From Marinobacterium sp. (GTDB lineage: Bacteria > Pseudomonadota > Gammaproteobacteria > Pseudomonadales > Balneatricaceae), in the NCBI GenBank assembly GCA_025800125.1, contig JAOXSF010000126.1, positions 1-60,336 on the forward strand: a DNA stretch of 60,336 nucleotides, written 5' to 3'. The notes below the pieces were generated by a model. That model was not told the DNA's origin. It did not search any database and was given only the letters and a program-made list of their open reading frames with translations. The translations under genes and the position numbers were made by a program. Of the stretch, positions 36,506 to 45,498 are shown piece by piece (position 1 is the stretch's first letter; each line of letters opens with the position of its first letter).

Positions 36506-37804
36506 ATGAACATTCAGCTGTTATTGACCGGCAACGAATTGATGAATGGCGACGTGGTGGACTCAAACTCCGCCATGATTGCTGATGAACTGAAACAGCT
36601 GGGGCTCGCCGTCAGCCGCAAGGTCACCGTAGGAGACGAGATGGGGATGCTGGTCGATGAGATGGAACGTCTGTCCAGCAGCGCTGACCTGCTACTGGTC
36701 AATGGCGGCCTGGGGCCAACTGTGGATGACCTGACTGCCGCAGCACTCGCACAGCTATGTAGTGTCGGCCTTACCGAACACTCCCAGGCACGTACCCATC
36801 TGCAACACTGGGCTGATACCCGCGGCCTGCGTCTGAATAACGCCAACCTGAAACAGGCTATGCTACCTGACGGTGCTCAGGTGGTTCCCAACAGCCGAGG
36901 TACCGCCGTTGGTTTTTCCATGCGCCATAACAATTGTCAGATTATCTGTACACCTGGCGTACCCCATGAATTACGCGCCATGCTGAAAGAGCAGATTCTG
37001 CCAGCACTGACATCTCAGGTGGGAGAGGAGCATCAACAACTGCTACAGCGCTACCATACTTATGGTCAGGGTGAATCAAATCTACAGCAGTGGATCGCAG
37101 ATAAATTGCCCGATTTGCCAGAATGCTGCGAAATCGGGTTTCGAGCGGGCGCACCAACACTGGAGCTAAAAGTACAGACCCCCGCCAGCGAACCGGAACA
37201 ACACGCCCGCACCTGCCATCGCTTACTGGAGTTGATTGGTGACTATGTTGTTGCCGAGGATAGCGACAGCCTGGCCACTACATTAATACGCGAGCTAAGC
37301 ATCAGGCATCAGACCGTCACCTTTGCAGAGTCCTGTACAGGTGGCCTGATCAGCGCCATGCTGACAGCAGAGCCCGGCTCGTCAGCGGTATTTGAAGCAG
37401 GCTATATTACCTATGCAAATCGCATCAAACAGCAACTGACGGGGGTCAGCAATGCAGATCTTGAGCAGCACGGTGCTGTTAGTGAGCCTGTGGTGCGCCA
37501 GATGGCGCTTGGCGCACTTTCAGCAAGCAACGCTGATTACGCAGTGGCTGTTTCAGGTATTGCCGGGCCCGATGGTGGCAGCGAAGAAAAACCCACAGGT
37601 ACAGTCTGGATCGCCTGGGGCAGCACAAACAATATCCGTACAGCCTGCCTGTTGTTTCCGTACCGCCGCCGCATGTTCCAAACCATGGTTGCCGGAGCCG
37701 CGCTGGACCTGATCCGCCGGGATGTCATGGGTATCACAACGCAACCACGTTATCTGCAGGACCGCCAGCATCCCGTTATTCGTTCTACCATTGCATCAGC
37801 GTAA
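36506..37804 (+). CDS. cinA: CinA family nicotinamide-nucleotide amidohydrolase
   Basis: 432 residues from ATG 36506, full length for the two-domain CinA. The N-terminal COG1058 domain (about 1-170, MoCF-like) shows LLTGNELMNGDVVDSNS, LLVNGGLGPTVDDLTA and CTPGVPHELRAML. The C-terminal PncC domain (about 260-420) shows the Ser nucleophile in TFAESCTGGLISAML, YITYANRIKQQL and VSGIAGPDGGSEEKPTGTVW. It converts NMN to nicotinate mononucleotide in NAD salvage, and the N-domain can hydrolyse ADP-ribose in relatives. In Pseudomonas-like bacteria the gene often precedes recA; here no recA follows, only a small gene 220 bp downstream. Confidence 0.95.
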   Translation: MNIQLLLTGNELMNGDVVDSNSAMIADELKQLGLAVSRKVTVGDEMGMLVDEMERLSSSADLLLVNGGLGPTVDDLTAAALAQLCSVGLTEHSQARTHLQHWADTRGLRLNNANLKQAMLPDGAQVVPNSRGTAVGFSMRHNNCQIICTPGVPHELRAMLKEQILPALTSQVGEEHQQLLQRYHTYGQGESNLQQWIADKLPDLPECCEIGFRAGAPTLELKVQTPASEPEQHARTCHRLLELIGDYVVAEDSDSLATTLIRELSIRHQTVTFAESCTGGLISAMLTAEPGSSAVFEAGYITYANRIKQQLTGVSNADLEQHGAVSEPVVRQMALGALSASNADYAVAVSGIAGPDGGSEEKPTGTVWIAWGSTNNIRTACLLFPYRRRMFQTMVAGAALDLIRRDVMGITTQPRYLQDRQHPVIRSTIASA

Positions 37805-37820
37805 CGCTGTTTTCACAAAT

Positions 37821-37848
37821 ACAGTTCTTATAAAACAGTTCTTATAAA
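37821..37848. repeat. 14-bp perfect tandem duplication after cinA
   Basis: ACAGTTCTTATAAA at 37821-37834 and again at 37835-37848, directly abutting, 17 bp after the cinA stop. Confidence 0.9.
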
Positions 37849-38024
37849 ACGATTGTCACAAAACTATGCTCTGCACTGAGAACAGAAGCGTCTACACTTG
37901 ACATCAGTGCCTGCCGTCTGGTCATTTTACAGCCATTTACGGTGGGCATCTTTTATGTGTCATGCGCAGGTATTTTTACCTTGCACATGGCAGGCATGAT
38001 TGGCAAACCACGGACATACAACCG

Positions 38025-38357
38025 ATGAACAGGCCACAAACAAAAGCAGAACAGCGCGCCGTACTGGCGCGCCAGGTAGAGGAGTTTCTCGCCGGAGGAG
38101 GTGCCATCAAGGAATACCGCATGGGTGAAACAGCCCTGGTGGATGGCAATTATAATAATCGCAATATCATTATTGAGCACCAGGGGCCACGTACACGCAC
38201 ACCGGTACCTGAAGCTGTCGCCGCGATAGAAACACGTCGCCGGGCAGGTAAACGCAGCAGCGCCCCCACAAGACGAACAGCTCAGCCTCGTCAACGTCGC
38301 AAAGTTATCTATGATGATTTCGGCGAACCGTTACGTACAATCTGGATAGACGAATAA
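38025..38357 (+). CDS. Small basic protein, function unknown
   Basis: 110 residues from ATG 38025. An ATG at 37962 in the same frame is possible, but its first 21 residues look like leader sequence and no start has a strong ribosome-binding site. The N-terminal part (AEQRAVLARQVEEFLAGGGA) has the FLAGGG-I pattern of short conserved proteins thought to bind nucleic acid or RNA polymerase. The C-terminal half is very basic, with an RRTAQPRQRRKVIYDDFGEP motif. A role on nucleic acid is a guess from composition. Confidence 0.6.
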   Translation: MNRPQTKAEQRAVLARQVEEFLAGGGAIKEYRMGETALVDGNYNNRNIIIEHQGPRTRTPVPEAVAAIETRRRAGKRSSAPTRRTAQPRQRRKVIYDDFGEPLRTIWIDE

Positions 38358-38522
38358 AGTCCGAAGACGGATTGCTCACACCCAGATACTATCGCAAACC
38401 AGCAGGCCACAAGCCCTGGAGAGCAAACTTCTCGCACTCACCTGTGCCAATATCAGCGTTTATCATCGCTCCTGAAAAGTGGCCCGCCATTACCTGGCAG
38501 GCCATCTGTACCAGCACTGCCC

Positions 38523-39740
38523 TCAGGCAGTTTCTGTTGCCATATCCAGCTGCTGAACCGTACCGACTTCACCCGATTCTTTCAGAAAAAAACCACTGGC
38601 ACGTACACGTGCCTGGGTATTATTCTGCGCATCTTTTATCTCGAATGGGGTCTCACTGGCACCAAGGTAGATCGCCCCCACGCCACGCTCTGACAATGAT
38701 TCAAGAATATCGCTACCGTCAGTTGCTTTACTCCAGAGCTTTAACTCATTGAAAATTGCATCCGCTTCATCAATGTAGCCATTGCCATCATCGTCATGCT
38801 GGGCAAGATCAGCAAAACCATTACCGCTTTTCGCACCGAATAGCTCTGAACCATCATTAATCACACCATCGTTATTGCGATCCAATGCGAGGAAGGCACT
38901 ACTGGCTTCAATAAAACGCAGTTGATCCTGCTGGCCATCCATATCCAGATCAAAGCTGTATGCCTCTTCACTCAGCTCTGTTGAATGGCCCCCAAAGTGT
39001 AAAACGAGCGGATCAATAAAAGTAATTTCGCGGGTTTCACTGAAACTGCGGGTCTCTTTATAACTACGCTCCATCGACACTTGCAGATTCATATCAATCT
39101 CACGGCCGTCAGCCGTTCTGATGACACCGCATGCATTGAAGCGACTACACTCATACTCTTCTACGACTTCCTGGGCTGTAACATTTACAGTCAGTTTCAA
39201 CGGCCGCAGAGGGATAGCGGTCAACTCTTCAGTCTGCTGGCTGGGTGCTGGAGATGCCAGTACACCCTGCCTGTCAGCCACCAGAGTACCAGAAGGCATA
39301 GCACCAGAAGGCATAGCACCAGAAGACACGCCTGTCTGGGCCGTCAGGCTGCTTTTACGCCCCACCCGGCTGAATAGTGCATCCATCAAACTGCCAAGTA
39401 ACTTACGTCTGGCTTCGCGAGCTTCAGCCAGCAAATCATCTCCTGTTGATTGTGTTGTATCTGTACGCTGTCGTAGCTGGCCACCAGGCCCCATTTCCAG
39501 CCAACCTCGATTCAGTTGCTCTATCAGCGATAGCTCCTGTTGCTGTTCGCCCTGACGCATCAATAACGCGCTACCGGTATCAGGCTGTTGCAGCTGCTCA
39601 AGCCAGGCCTGGAAGGCTTCAGCCCGTTCAGCACTTATTTCTCCTGAATTTATCAACTGTGAGGATTGCAGCAGTACCGTGCGTGACTCGGTACGCTGAT
39701 GCTCTGAGTGCAGAGTCACCTGGCTCTGTTTTATGATCAT
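38523..39740 (-). CDS. Protein with calcium-binding EF-hand-like loops
   Basis: 405 residues from ATG 39740, with AGGAGG eight bases ahead. No signal peptide. The N-terminal 180 residues are Gln/Ser-rich and coiled, with a 3 x 5-residue repeat (SGAMPSGAMPSG). A central domain (about 190-270) precedes three Asp-rich loops: DLDMDGQQDQL, DRNNDGVINDGSELF and DDDGNGYIDEADAIF. These fit the DxDxDG calcium-binding pattern. The end has ERGVGAIYLGASETPFEIKD. Proteins of this shape occur in many gammaproteobacteria and are sometimes exported by a type I secretion system, but no such system is adjacent. Confidence 0.75.
   Translation of the reverse strand: MIIKQSQVTLHSEHQRTESRTVLLQSSQLINSGEISAERAEAFQAWLEQLQQPDTGSALLMRQGEQQQELSLIEQLNRGWLEMGPGGQLRQRTDTTQSTGDDLLAEAREARRKLLGSLMDALFSRVGRKSSLTAQTGVSSGAMPSGAMPSGTLVADRQGVLASPAPSQQTEELTAIPLRPLKLTVNVTAQEVVEEYECSRFNACGVIRTADGREIDMNLQVSMERSYKETRSFSETREITFIDPLVLHFGGHSTELSEEAYSFDLDMDGQQDQLRFIEASSAFLALDRNNDGVINDGSELFGAKSGNGFADLAQHDDDGNGYIDEADAIFNELKLWSKATDGSDILESLSERGVGAIYLGASETPFEIKDAQNNTQARVRASGFFLKESGEVGTVQQLDMATETA
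39286..39330. repeat. 15-bp tandem repeat, three units, inside the EF-hand gene
   Basis: GTACCAGAAGGCATA (39286-39300), GCACCAGAAGGCATA (39301-39315), GCACCAGAAGACACG (39316-39330). The repeats keep the reading frame and encode the SGAMP units. Confidence 0.9.
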
Positions 39741-40057
39741 CGGATTAACCTCCTGTTTATCCTGCCCCTCTGGACAACCTGCTCAGTGGGTATGGCAGGT
39801 ATAAATGCGGGTTGGACAGTAAAACAGGCCGCCTTCACGGCAGGACTCTGCCAGCCGGTGGCAAAAGCGCGCCTGTTATCACACGTTGTTATATAGAAAC
39901 AACGCATATCCATAGCCGGGGTATGTGCTTGCCAGCCATAGATACTGATGCTCAAGCAACATCCAGGCCCTATATGACCACACCCTTTAAAAGGTTATAT
40001 ATATCCAGTTTCAATAGGTAAATATATAGAGTTACGTTAGAATGGCTGAAAATAACA
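39741..40057. other. Divergent intergenic region
   Basis: 317 bp between the EF-hand gene and the DosC-like gene, which are divergent, so both promoters must lie here. An AT-rich stretch (TTATATATATCC, about 39995-40030) sits before the cyclase start. No operator could be recognised. Confidence 0.5.
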
Positions 40058-41437
40058 ATGAGCGACAGCAACCCTCAGCAAACAACAGGGACTCGAATGC
40101 TGCAAAAATTCCACCTTTCCAATCTCTACACCCCCTCAAGCAATCAGCACCTTGCGCAACTTCAGGATGCTCTGAGAGCCGCTTATCCGGGTATTGTTGA
40201 CAGTTTCTATGTAGAACTCCTGCAGGACGAAACAGCCCGCCAGTTTCTGGACAATCAGCTCGTAGAGGAGCGACTGAAATCCGAGCTGTTACGCTGGCTT
40301 ACGCTGACGCTTTCCCCTCATACCGAAGACGACGTTGCTACAGTTGTCGCTTTACAGCGCCATGTTGGCGAAGTGCATGCGCGCATCAATATACCGATGT
40401 CTCTGGTGGATAGCGCCATGATGATGGTAAAAAACGGTTGTTTCAAAGCTCTGCTTATAAGACTGGACAAGCGGGAGGCTGTTTACGAAGCCGTGATGTT
40501 GATTAACAGCATTCTGGAATCCAGCCTCAGTCTGATTAACGAGGCGTTTCTGAAGGGAATGATTGAAACAGAACGCAATGCGCAATCCTTCCGCACTAAT
40601 ATGACCAGCCATGAACTGGTACTGGAAGTGGAACGGGTACGCACTAGCCTGTTTAACTGGCTCAGCGCCACAACGCTCGACCTGATGTCCGGCAGCCCGA
40701 TACGGGCAAGTTCGCTGACACATTCTGATTTTGCTTTATGGATCACTCACAAACTTGACCTTGTTTGCAGTCAGAGCAGTACCAGTGAGCAGGTAAAACA
40801 GCTACTTACAGAAACAGCGGGTAAACTGGAAAATAACGTAGAAGACCCTAAAACACTTTGCCTGATACTCAATCAGAATGTTAATGCACTTGCTTTCCAG
40901 CTGTCGGAAATTGCCCGTACCGTCACTCAAATGACAGAACGAACAGACCCGCTGACACAATTGATTGATCGTAAATATCTGCCTGCCATCATCCAGAAAG
41001 AAACCCGGCAGGTAATGCTGGGCCAGAACGCTTACGCCATCATCATGATGGATATAGACCACTTCAAGCAGATCAACGATCAGTACGGCCATCATGCCGG
41101 AGATATTGTGCTGGGACAGGTAGGCACACTGGTACGCAAGACGGTACGTGTCAGTGATTACTGCTTCAGATATGGCGGCGAAGAATTCCTGATTCTATTG
41201 CCAGAAAGCACATCTGAACAAGCCTACCAGGTAGCCGAAGAGATTCGGCGCGCTTTGAGCAATATGCTGGTTGCACTCGAAGATGGCCAAAGCTTACGCC
41301 TGACCTCTTCATTCGGCGTTGCCTGCTTTAATGGCCACCCGGACTATATGGAAACCATCAAAGAAGCTGACAGCGCCCTTTATACCGCCAAACGGGAAGG
41401 ACGCAATCAGACCATTGTCAGCCGTCAGGCTACATAG
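40058..41437 (+). CDS. dosC: Globin-coupled diguanylate cyclase (DosC-like)
   Basis: 459 residues, against 460 in E. coli DosC. The N-terminal globin sensor (about 15-165) keeps the heme residues: proximal His107 in GEVHARINIP (DosC His98), distal Tyr51 in DSFYVELL (DosC Tyr43), and Leu73 (DosC Leu65). The middle domain (about 190-290) contains THSDFALWITHK, as in DosC. The GGDEF domain (about 310-455) has the active-site YGGEEFLILLPES and an intact inhibitory RVSD five residues before it. The end carries NGHPDYMETIKEAD. It should make c-di-GMP when oxygen binds heme. The DosP phosphodiesterase partner is not adjacent. Confidence 0.93.
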   Translation: MSDSNPQQTTGTRMLQKFHLSNLYTPSSNQHLAQLQDALRAAYPGIVDSFYVELLQDETARQFLDNQLVEERLKSELLRWLTLTLSPHTEDDVATVVALQRHVGEVHARINIPMSLVDSAMMMVKNGCFKALLIRLDKREAVYEAVMLINSILESSLSLINEAFLKGMIETERNAQSFRTNMTSHELVLEVERVRTSLFNWLSATTLDLMSGSPIRASSLTHSDFALWITHKLDLVCSQSSTSEQVKQLLTETAGKLENNVEDPKTLCLILNQNVNALAFQLSEIARTVTQMTERTDPLTQLIDRKYLPAIIQKETRQVMLGQNAYAIIMMDIDHFKQINDQYGHHAGDIVLGQVGTLVRKTVRVSDYCFRYGGEEFLILLPESTSEQAYQVAEEIRRALSNMLVALEDGQSLRLTSSFGVACFNGHPDYMETIKEADSALYTAKREGRNQTIVSRQAT

Positions 41438-41466
41438 ACCACAGCTCAAAAGTTATGACCGGGTCG

Positions 41467-41907
41467 TTACGATTCAGTAGTTGTGGCGTAGTTACGGCTG
41501 GCAAACGTCCAGCCGTAGCCGTCACGATCACTGAAGGTTGCAACACGCTCCCCCCAGAAAGCCTCTCTGATCGGTACAGCCAGTGTCATACCCGCAGCCT
41601 GCGCCTGCAAAACCAGGCTATCCAGGTCTTCACAATACGCATAAAAACCAACAGGTGAAGTTTTGCCCGAAATCGCTGGCGACTGTAATCCTGACCCCGC
41701 CAGACCTTCAGAGCCCAGCATAGCCACCACCTTCCCCTGATAAATCAGCTCAGCGTGGGTAGCCCTCCCCCGACTGTCAGTCAGACGCTGACCCGTTTCA
41801 AAATCAAACGCCTGCTGATAGCCTTTTAGTGCTGCATCTATATCTGCCACCCAGAGATAGGGCATCAACCAACTGCTCTGATCGGGTTTGCACGGGTGCT
41901 GTTCCAT
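41467..41907 (-). CDS. VOC (glyoxalase/bleomycin-resistance) fold protein
   Basis: 146 residues from ATG 41907, with AGGAGG directly upstream. The vicinal-oxygen-chelate pattern is WLMPYLWVADIDAALKGYQQ followed by RATHAELIYQGKVVAML, then VGFYAYCEDLDSLVLQA and EAFWGERVATFSDRDGYGW. One metal ligand of the usual set is the Glu of RATHAEL. This YLWVxDI...GERVATFxDxDGY form is common in general VOC proteins such as PhnB-like ones. The reaction is not predictable from sequence. The flavin reductase gene is upstream on the same strand, 44 bp away. Confidence 0.85.
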   Translation of the reverse strand: MEQHPCKPDQSSWLMPYLWVADIDAALKGYQQAFDFETGQRLTDSRGRATHAELIYQGKVVAMLGSEGLAGSGLQSPAISGKTSPVGFYAYCEDLDSLVLQAQAAGMTLAVPIREAFWGERVATFSDRDGYGWTFASRNYATTTES

Positions 41908-41951
41908 TAATTCCTCCTGTTATCTATCTCACAGGCTGTCAAATGAGCCTG

Positions 41952-42566
41952 CTAGACATCACGCGGTATATCCAGAATTTCACCTAGCGCTGTGTATTCA
42001 CTGCGACCAAGTCTCCCCAGCGGGTCAATACCACTGGCATCAACATGCAGGCGTCCTTTTTTATCAATACTGGCAACGTCATCATCCAGCCAGATACGAC
42101 GAATACGCCCGAATACCAGGTATTGTGGCCCATCGCCAATTTCTTCCACTTTGAATAATTCACAGCCAAACGCAACCCGGCTATCAACCAGCCGTGGCAA
42201 CGACCAGCCTTCAAACGGCACAGTACCCAGACCACAAAGCTCCAGTTCTGATTCTCCAGCCGCTAACGAGCGCGCAGAACGGGTCACTTCTTCTGCCAAC
42301 TCCCGTTGCGCCAGATGAATCACAAAGTGTTTACGCTCCAGAATATTGCGACAGGTATCCTTTAAGGTGCCATCTGGTTTCCTGCCCACAGAAAACATGA
42401 CCAGCGGTGGATTACTACACACCGGGGTGAAGTAGGAAAAAGGCGCCAGATTCAGCTGACCATTTTCATGCTCACTCAATACCCAGGCAACCGGCCTTGG
42501 CAGGATTGTCTGGGTCAGGGTGAAATAAGCCTGATTCTGTGACAGTTCGTTTACATCAATGTTCAT
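41952..42566 (-). CDS. Flavin reductase-like, FMN-binding split barrel protein
   Basis: 204 residues from ATG 42566. The split-barrel flavoprotein shows LTQTILPRPVAWVLSEHENG, LAPFSYFTPVCSNPPLVMFS and KDTCRNILERKHFVIHLAQR, which together form the FMN phosphate and isoalloxazine site seen in the HpaC/flavin reductase family. Members either reduce flavin for a monooxygenase or act as oxidoreductases. No monooxygenase gene is adjacent. Probably cotranscribed with the VOC gene. Confidence 0.88.
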   Translation of the reverse strand: MNIDVNELSQNQAYFTLTQTILPRPVAWVLSEHENGQLNLAPFSYFTPVCSNPPLVMFSVGRKPDGTLKDTCRNILERKHFVIHLAQRELAEEVTRSARSLAAGESELELCGLGTVPFEGWSLPRLVDSRVAFGCELFKVEEIGDGPQYLVFGRIRRIWLDDDVASIDKKGRLHVDASGIDPLGRLGRSEYTALGEILDIPRDV

Positions 42567-42862
42567 TATTGCCCCTGCAAAAATAGCTAATCACTACACA
42601 CTATGTTCTTTTCCCGGAATCTGTTGACTGATTTATGTGCAACTGCAACATGAATAGATTAACAGTTCAGTTTTTTTACAATGAAAAATCTACAGCCTGT
42701 CAGGCTGGCAATACGCCTTTTCTCTCCTAAGCTGGAAAAGCAGCGACAACAACTCCGATGAATAATGGCCAGAGTTGCCCGACACCCTGCGACCAGAACA
42801 ACAACGCTACCCAGAAGCTGTACTACCCAGAATAAGACCTTATCCAGACGAGAGATGAACAC

Positions 42863-43147
42863 ATGTTGACTTACGAAGAATGCCTGGCGATGAGTGACCT
42901 GACTGAAGGTGAAATCAACGCAATCGCTGAACATGAGCACCTGGACCCAATGATCGCTATGGCATTAGGGCAATATCTCATTACTCACGACAACGAACTT
43001 AAAATAAAAAAAATAATCATGGATGATATTCGCCACGCTCACCGTACCAGAAACTACAGTCACGAACGGGTGTTGCGCAGCGTACTGCAACATTTTCTGC
43101 AGTGCCACCCGGAACACACAGCGAAACAGCAGATTCATGCAGCCTGA
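42863..43147 (+). CDS. Small protein of unknown function
   Basis: 94 residues from ATG 42863, a candidate start after an ACGAGAGATG stretch. The sequence is helical and His-rich: LTEGEINAIAEHEHLDPMIA, then MDDIRHAHRTRNYSHERVLR and SVLQHFLQCHPEHTAKQQ. No signal peptide or membrane segment. I do not recognise a named family. It lies between the flavin reductase and the large permease. Multiple His residues could suggest metal binding, but this is only an impression. Confidence 0.65.
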   Translation: MLTYEECLAMSDLTEGEINAIAEHEHLDPMIAMALGQYLITHDNELKIKKIIMDDIRHAHRTRNYSHERVLRSVLQHFLQCHPEHTAKQQIHAA

Positions 43148-43605
43148 ATTCACTTTCTTTCACGTGTGATGGCTACGCACAGCATAACCATCACAGATTA
43201 CGATCCCCTTCAAAGGCAGCTACGGCTGCCAATTTTTTTCCTGTCATACCTGGTCTGAATACTGAATACTGAATCCTTTATCCTGATCAATATTCCGTCA
43301 GTTTTTTCTTCTCTGAATCGAGTTCTGTTTCTCATAAGAAGAAACACTTAGGTACAACCACTTATCCTTTAGCCGAATCCCTGGACTAAAGTCGTCCCAA
43401 TACAGATCGACTTAGTGCGCCGCACAATATAATTTCTGCCTGCTTTTCAATAATTTAAGTATGGTCGTTCTGCAACGAACAAATATCCATGTAATACAGC
43501 TCTGGTTAGCACTGTACTGGTAATTTTTTACCAGCCAGCCGTCAGCCGGGTAGTACATCTTTATTAATGCAGGCGACCAAAGCATATGAGTACAGGTAGC
43601 ACACT
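43148..43605. other. Leader region of the permease gene with weak hairpins
   Basis: 458 bp. Seen: CTTTAG / CTAAAG at 43367-43391 (6-bp stem, 13-base loop), then AAGTCG / CGACTT downstream, and CTGGTAA...TTACCAG-like sequence near 43520. These could be operators or leader structure. No riboswitch class is recognised. No further gene is seen. Confidence 0.45.
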
Positions 43606-44991
43606 ATGGCTTTAATCAAACGCAAGCACGGTGAGGAACATCCTTACTGGCCTGCTGGCCCTTTTAAAATTCGTTTACCTCTTATCCACTACCGTTGGGA
43701 ATGGCCGGAGACGGTACAAGCCCTGATCATGTTCGTTGTTGCCATGGGTATGATTCCGTTGCTGGAAAAATACCTTGGCCTGCCTTACGACGTTGCACTG
43801 GCGTATGTTGTTGTCTGCGGTATCGGCTTCATGCTGCCAAACCTGCTGGGCGTGCCTTACGTTCCAGGCTGGATTACACCAGCGATTCCGGTTGTTGTTC
43901 TGTTCCTGAAGGACTTTGAACCCGGGCCGGAAGCAATTCGTGCACTGGTTGGCCTGCAACTGATGGTAACCCTGATCTTCTTTATCCTGGGCATCACACG
44001 ACTAGGCAGTAAACTGGTAAATATGTTCCCGGATTCCATCAAAGGGGGCATTCTGTTGGGTGCAGGTATTGCTGCACTGACCGGTGAAATCAGTGAGGGT
44101 GGCCGTCTGGCAGAAACACCAGTTTCTCTGATTCTAGGCTTCGCCGTTACCGCCTGGATTCTGTTCTCACTGTCATTCCGTGACTGGGTAGACGAGCATC
44201 GCTGGGCCAAGGTTATCGCCAGCTACGGTATGGTGCCAGGTACACTGGTTGCCATGGCTATTGGCTGGGGTGTCGGTGAATACCCATTGCCAGATATTCA
44301 GTTCGGCATCAGTAGCCCTAACTTTGCTGACTGGTGGAACTACCTGCCATTTACTGTCGGCTGGCCAACACTGGAGATGCTGTGGCTGGCAATCCCGACA
44401 GCAATCATCGCCTACATCATCGCTTTCGGTGACATCATCGTAGGTCAGACCCTGCTTGATCGCGTTGATCACCTGCGTCAGGACGAAAAGATCGAAGATA
44501 ACGTTGACCGTGTACACCTGGTTACTGCCATGCGTAACCTGATGCACTCTTTCCTGGCTCCTTACCCAGGCCTGGCAGGCCCGCTGTTCACTGGTGCAAT
44601 GGCAACTATTGCAGAACGTTACCGCTACGGCCGCTCTGCAATGGACACTATTTACTCTGGTGCTGGTGTATTCTGGATTGTCGCTTTCCTGGCAATTTTC
44701 ATGCTGCCACTGGTAACGCTATTCAAGCCTGTACTGCCAATCGCGCTGTCCCTGACCCTGCTGATCACAGGCTACCTGTGTATCTCTGTGGGTGTAGAGC
44801 AGATCCGTAACGCGACAGCTATGGGTGTAGCAGGCACGATGGGGGTCGTTCTGGCGGTATATGGTGCGGCCTACGGTCTGGCAACCGGTATCATCCTGTA
44901 CTTCCTGCTGGAGCATCGCAGCAAAAAGCATGCAAAAGACCCGCATGAAGAGCCTATCAAGGTAGAAGAAGACGCAGTGGTTGAGAAATAA
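43606..44991 (+). CDS. NCS2/SulP-like permease
   Basis: 461 residues from ATG 43606. There are about 12-14 hydrophobic segments, with a pattern like solute carrier family 23/26 transporters: GVPYVPGWITPAIPVVVLFL with helix breaks, then FPDSIKGGILLGAGIAALTG, AYIIAFGDIIVGQTLLDRVD and APYPGLAGPLFTGAMATIAE. The DxxxGQTLLDR motif resembles the substrate loop of nucleobase or anion transporters in this fold. The charged C-terminus (about 440-461) is cytoplasmic. Substrate not certain; uracil, xanthine and sulfate-type substrates are all possible. Followed by a clear terminator. Confidence 0.75.
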   Translation: MALIKRKHGEEHPYWPAGPFKIRLPLIHYRWEWPETVQALIMFVVAMGMIPLLEKYLGLPYDVALAYVVVCGIGFMLPNLLGVPYVPGWITPAIPVVVLFLKDFEPGPEAIRALVGLQLMVTLIFFILGITRLGSKLVNMFPDSIKGGILLGAGIAALTGEISEGGRLAETPVSLILGFAVTAWILFSLSFRDWVDEHRWAKVIASYGMVPGTLVAMAIGWGVGEYPLPDIQFGISSPNFADWWNYLPFTVGWPTLEMLWLAIPTAIIAYIIAFGDIIVGQTLLDRVDHLRQDEKIEDNVDRVHLVTAMRNLMHSFLAPYPGLAGPLFTGAMATIAERYRYGRSAMDTIYSGAGVFWIVAFLAIFMLPLVTLFKPVLPIALSLTLLITGYLCISVGVEQIRNATAMGVAGTMGVVLAVYGAAYGLATGIILYFLLEHRSKKHAKDPHEEPIKVEEDAVVEK

Positions 44992-45010
44992 CCATAAATA
45001 CACTTCTAAT

Positions 45011-45040
45011 AAGCCCGGCCCAAGTGCCGGGCTTTCTTTT
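45011..45040 (+). terminator. Permease terminator
   Basis: 9-bp stem AAGCCCGGC / GCCGGGCTT with a 6-base loop, then TCTTTT, starting 19 bp after the permease stop. Confidence 0.9.
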
Positions 45041-45124
45041 GGAACCCTTTTTACTGCCCAGACTCAAACGTGTAACAACATGTGACTTACTGCTTTTATA
45101 GCATCCAGATAAACAGGTAGAACC

Positions 45125-45400
45125 ATGTATGATCTGAGCCGCTATGACAACCTGTTTCCACCTTCAGCCTGGCTGGTTGTACTGGGGTTATGTATGGCAG
45201 TGATCTGCCACCTGATGATGCTACACTTCGAACAAGAAATCACCAGCGCAATACGCCAGGCACGTCGGCGTAGCCAGCACGCAGATCCAGACTATATTGC
45301 TCGCCCGCAGCGTATTCATTGGCAACAATGGCGTAATGGCCGCGCTCTTTCAAGCGCAACTATGATACTTGGCATGGTAGGCTGGGCGATCAGCCTCTGA
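45125..45400 (+). CDS. Small membrane protein of unknown function
   Basis: 91 residues from ATG 45125, with AGGT upstream. Two hydrophobic segments (SAWLVVLGLCMAVICHLMML near residues 14-33, and SATMILGMVGWAISL at the end) flank a basic loop with EITSAIRQARRRSQ. Inner-membrane localisation is probable. The gene has its own short upstream region and a terminator after it. Not recognised. Confidence 0.7.
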   Translation: MYDLSRYDNLFPPSAWLVVLGLCMAVICHLMMLHFEQEITSAIRQARRRSQHADPDYIARPQRIHWQQWRNGRALSSATMILGMVGWAISL

Positions 45401-45416
45401 TACGCCTTCACTGACA

Positions 45417-45447
45417 AAAAAGCCGCCCTGAAATAAGGCGGCTTTTT
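45417..45447. terminator. Bidirectional terminator between two convergent genes
   Basis: 11-bp perfect stem AAAAAGCCGCC / GGCGGCTTTTT with a 9-base loop. T-rich on the plus strand and, through the A run, on the minus strand, serving the 91-residue gene and the RND permease. Confidence 0.9.
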
Positions 45448-45498
45448 AACATGCGGGTTTTTAACAGGTTGATACAAGCTGTGACTTAACGGTAATGT

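Noticed and set aside
43148-43605. Purine or other riboswitch ahead of the permease
   Set aside because: Only short generic inverted repeats are visible; no known aptamer core.
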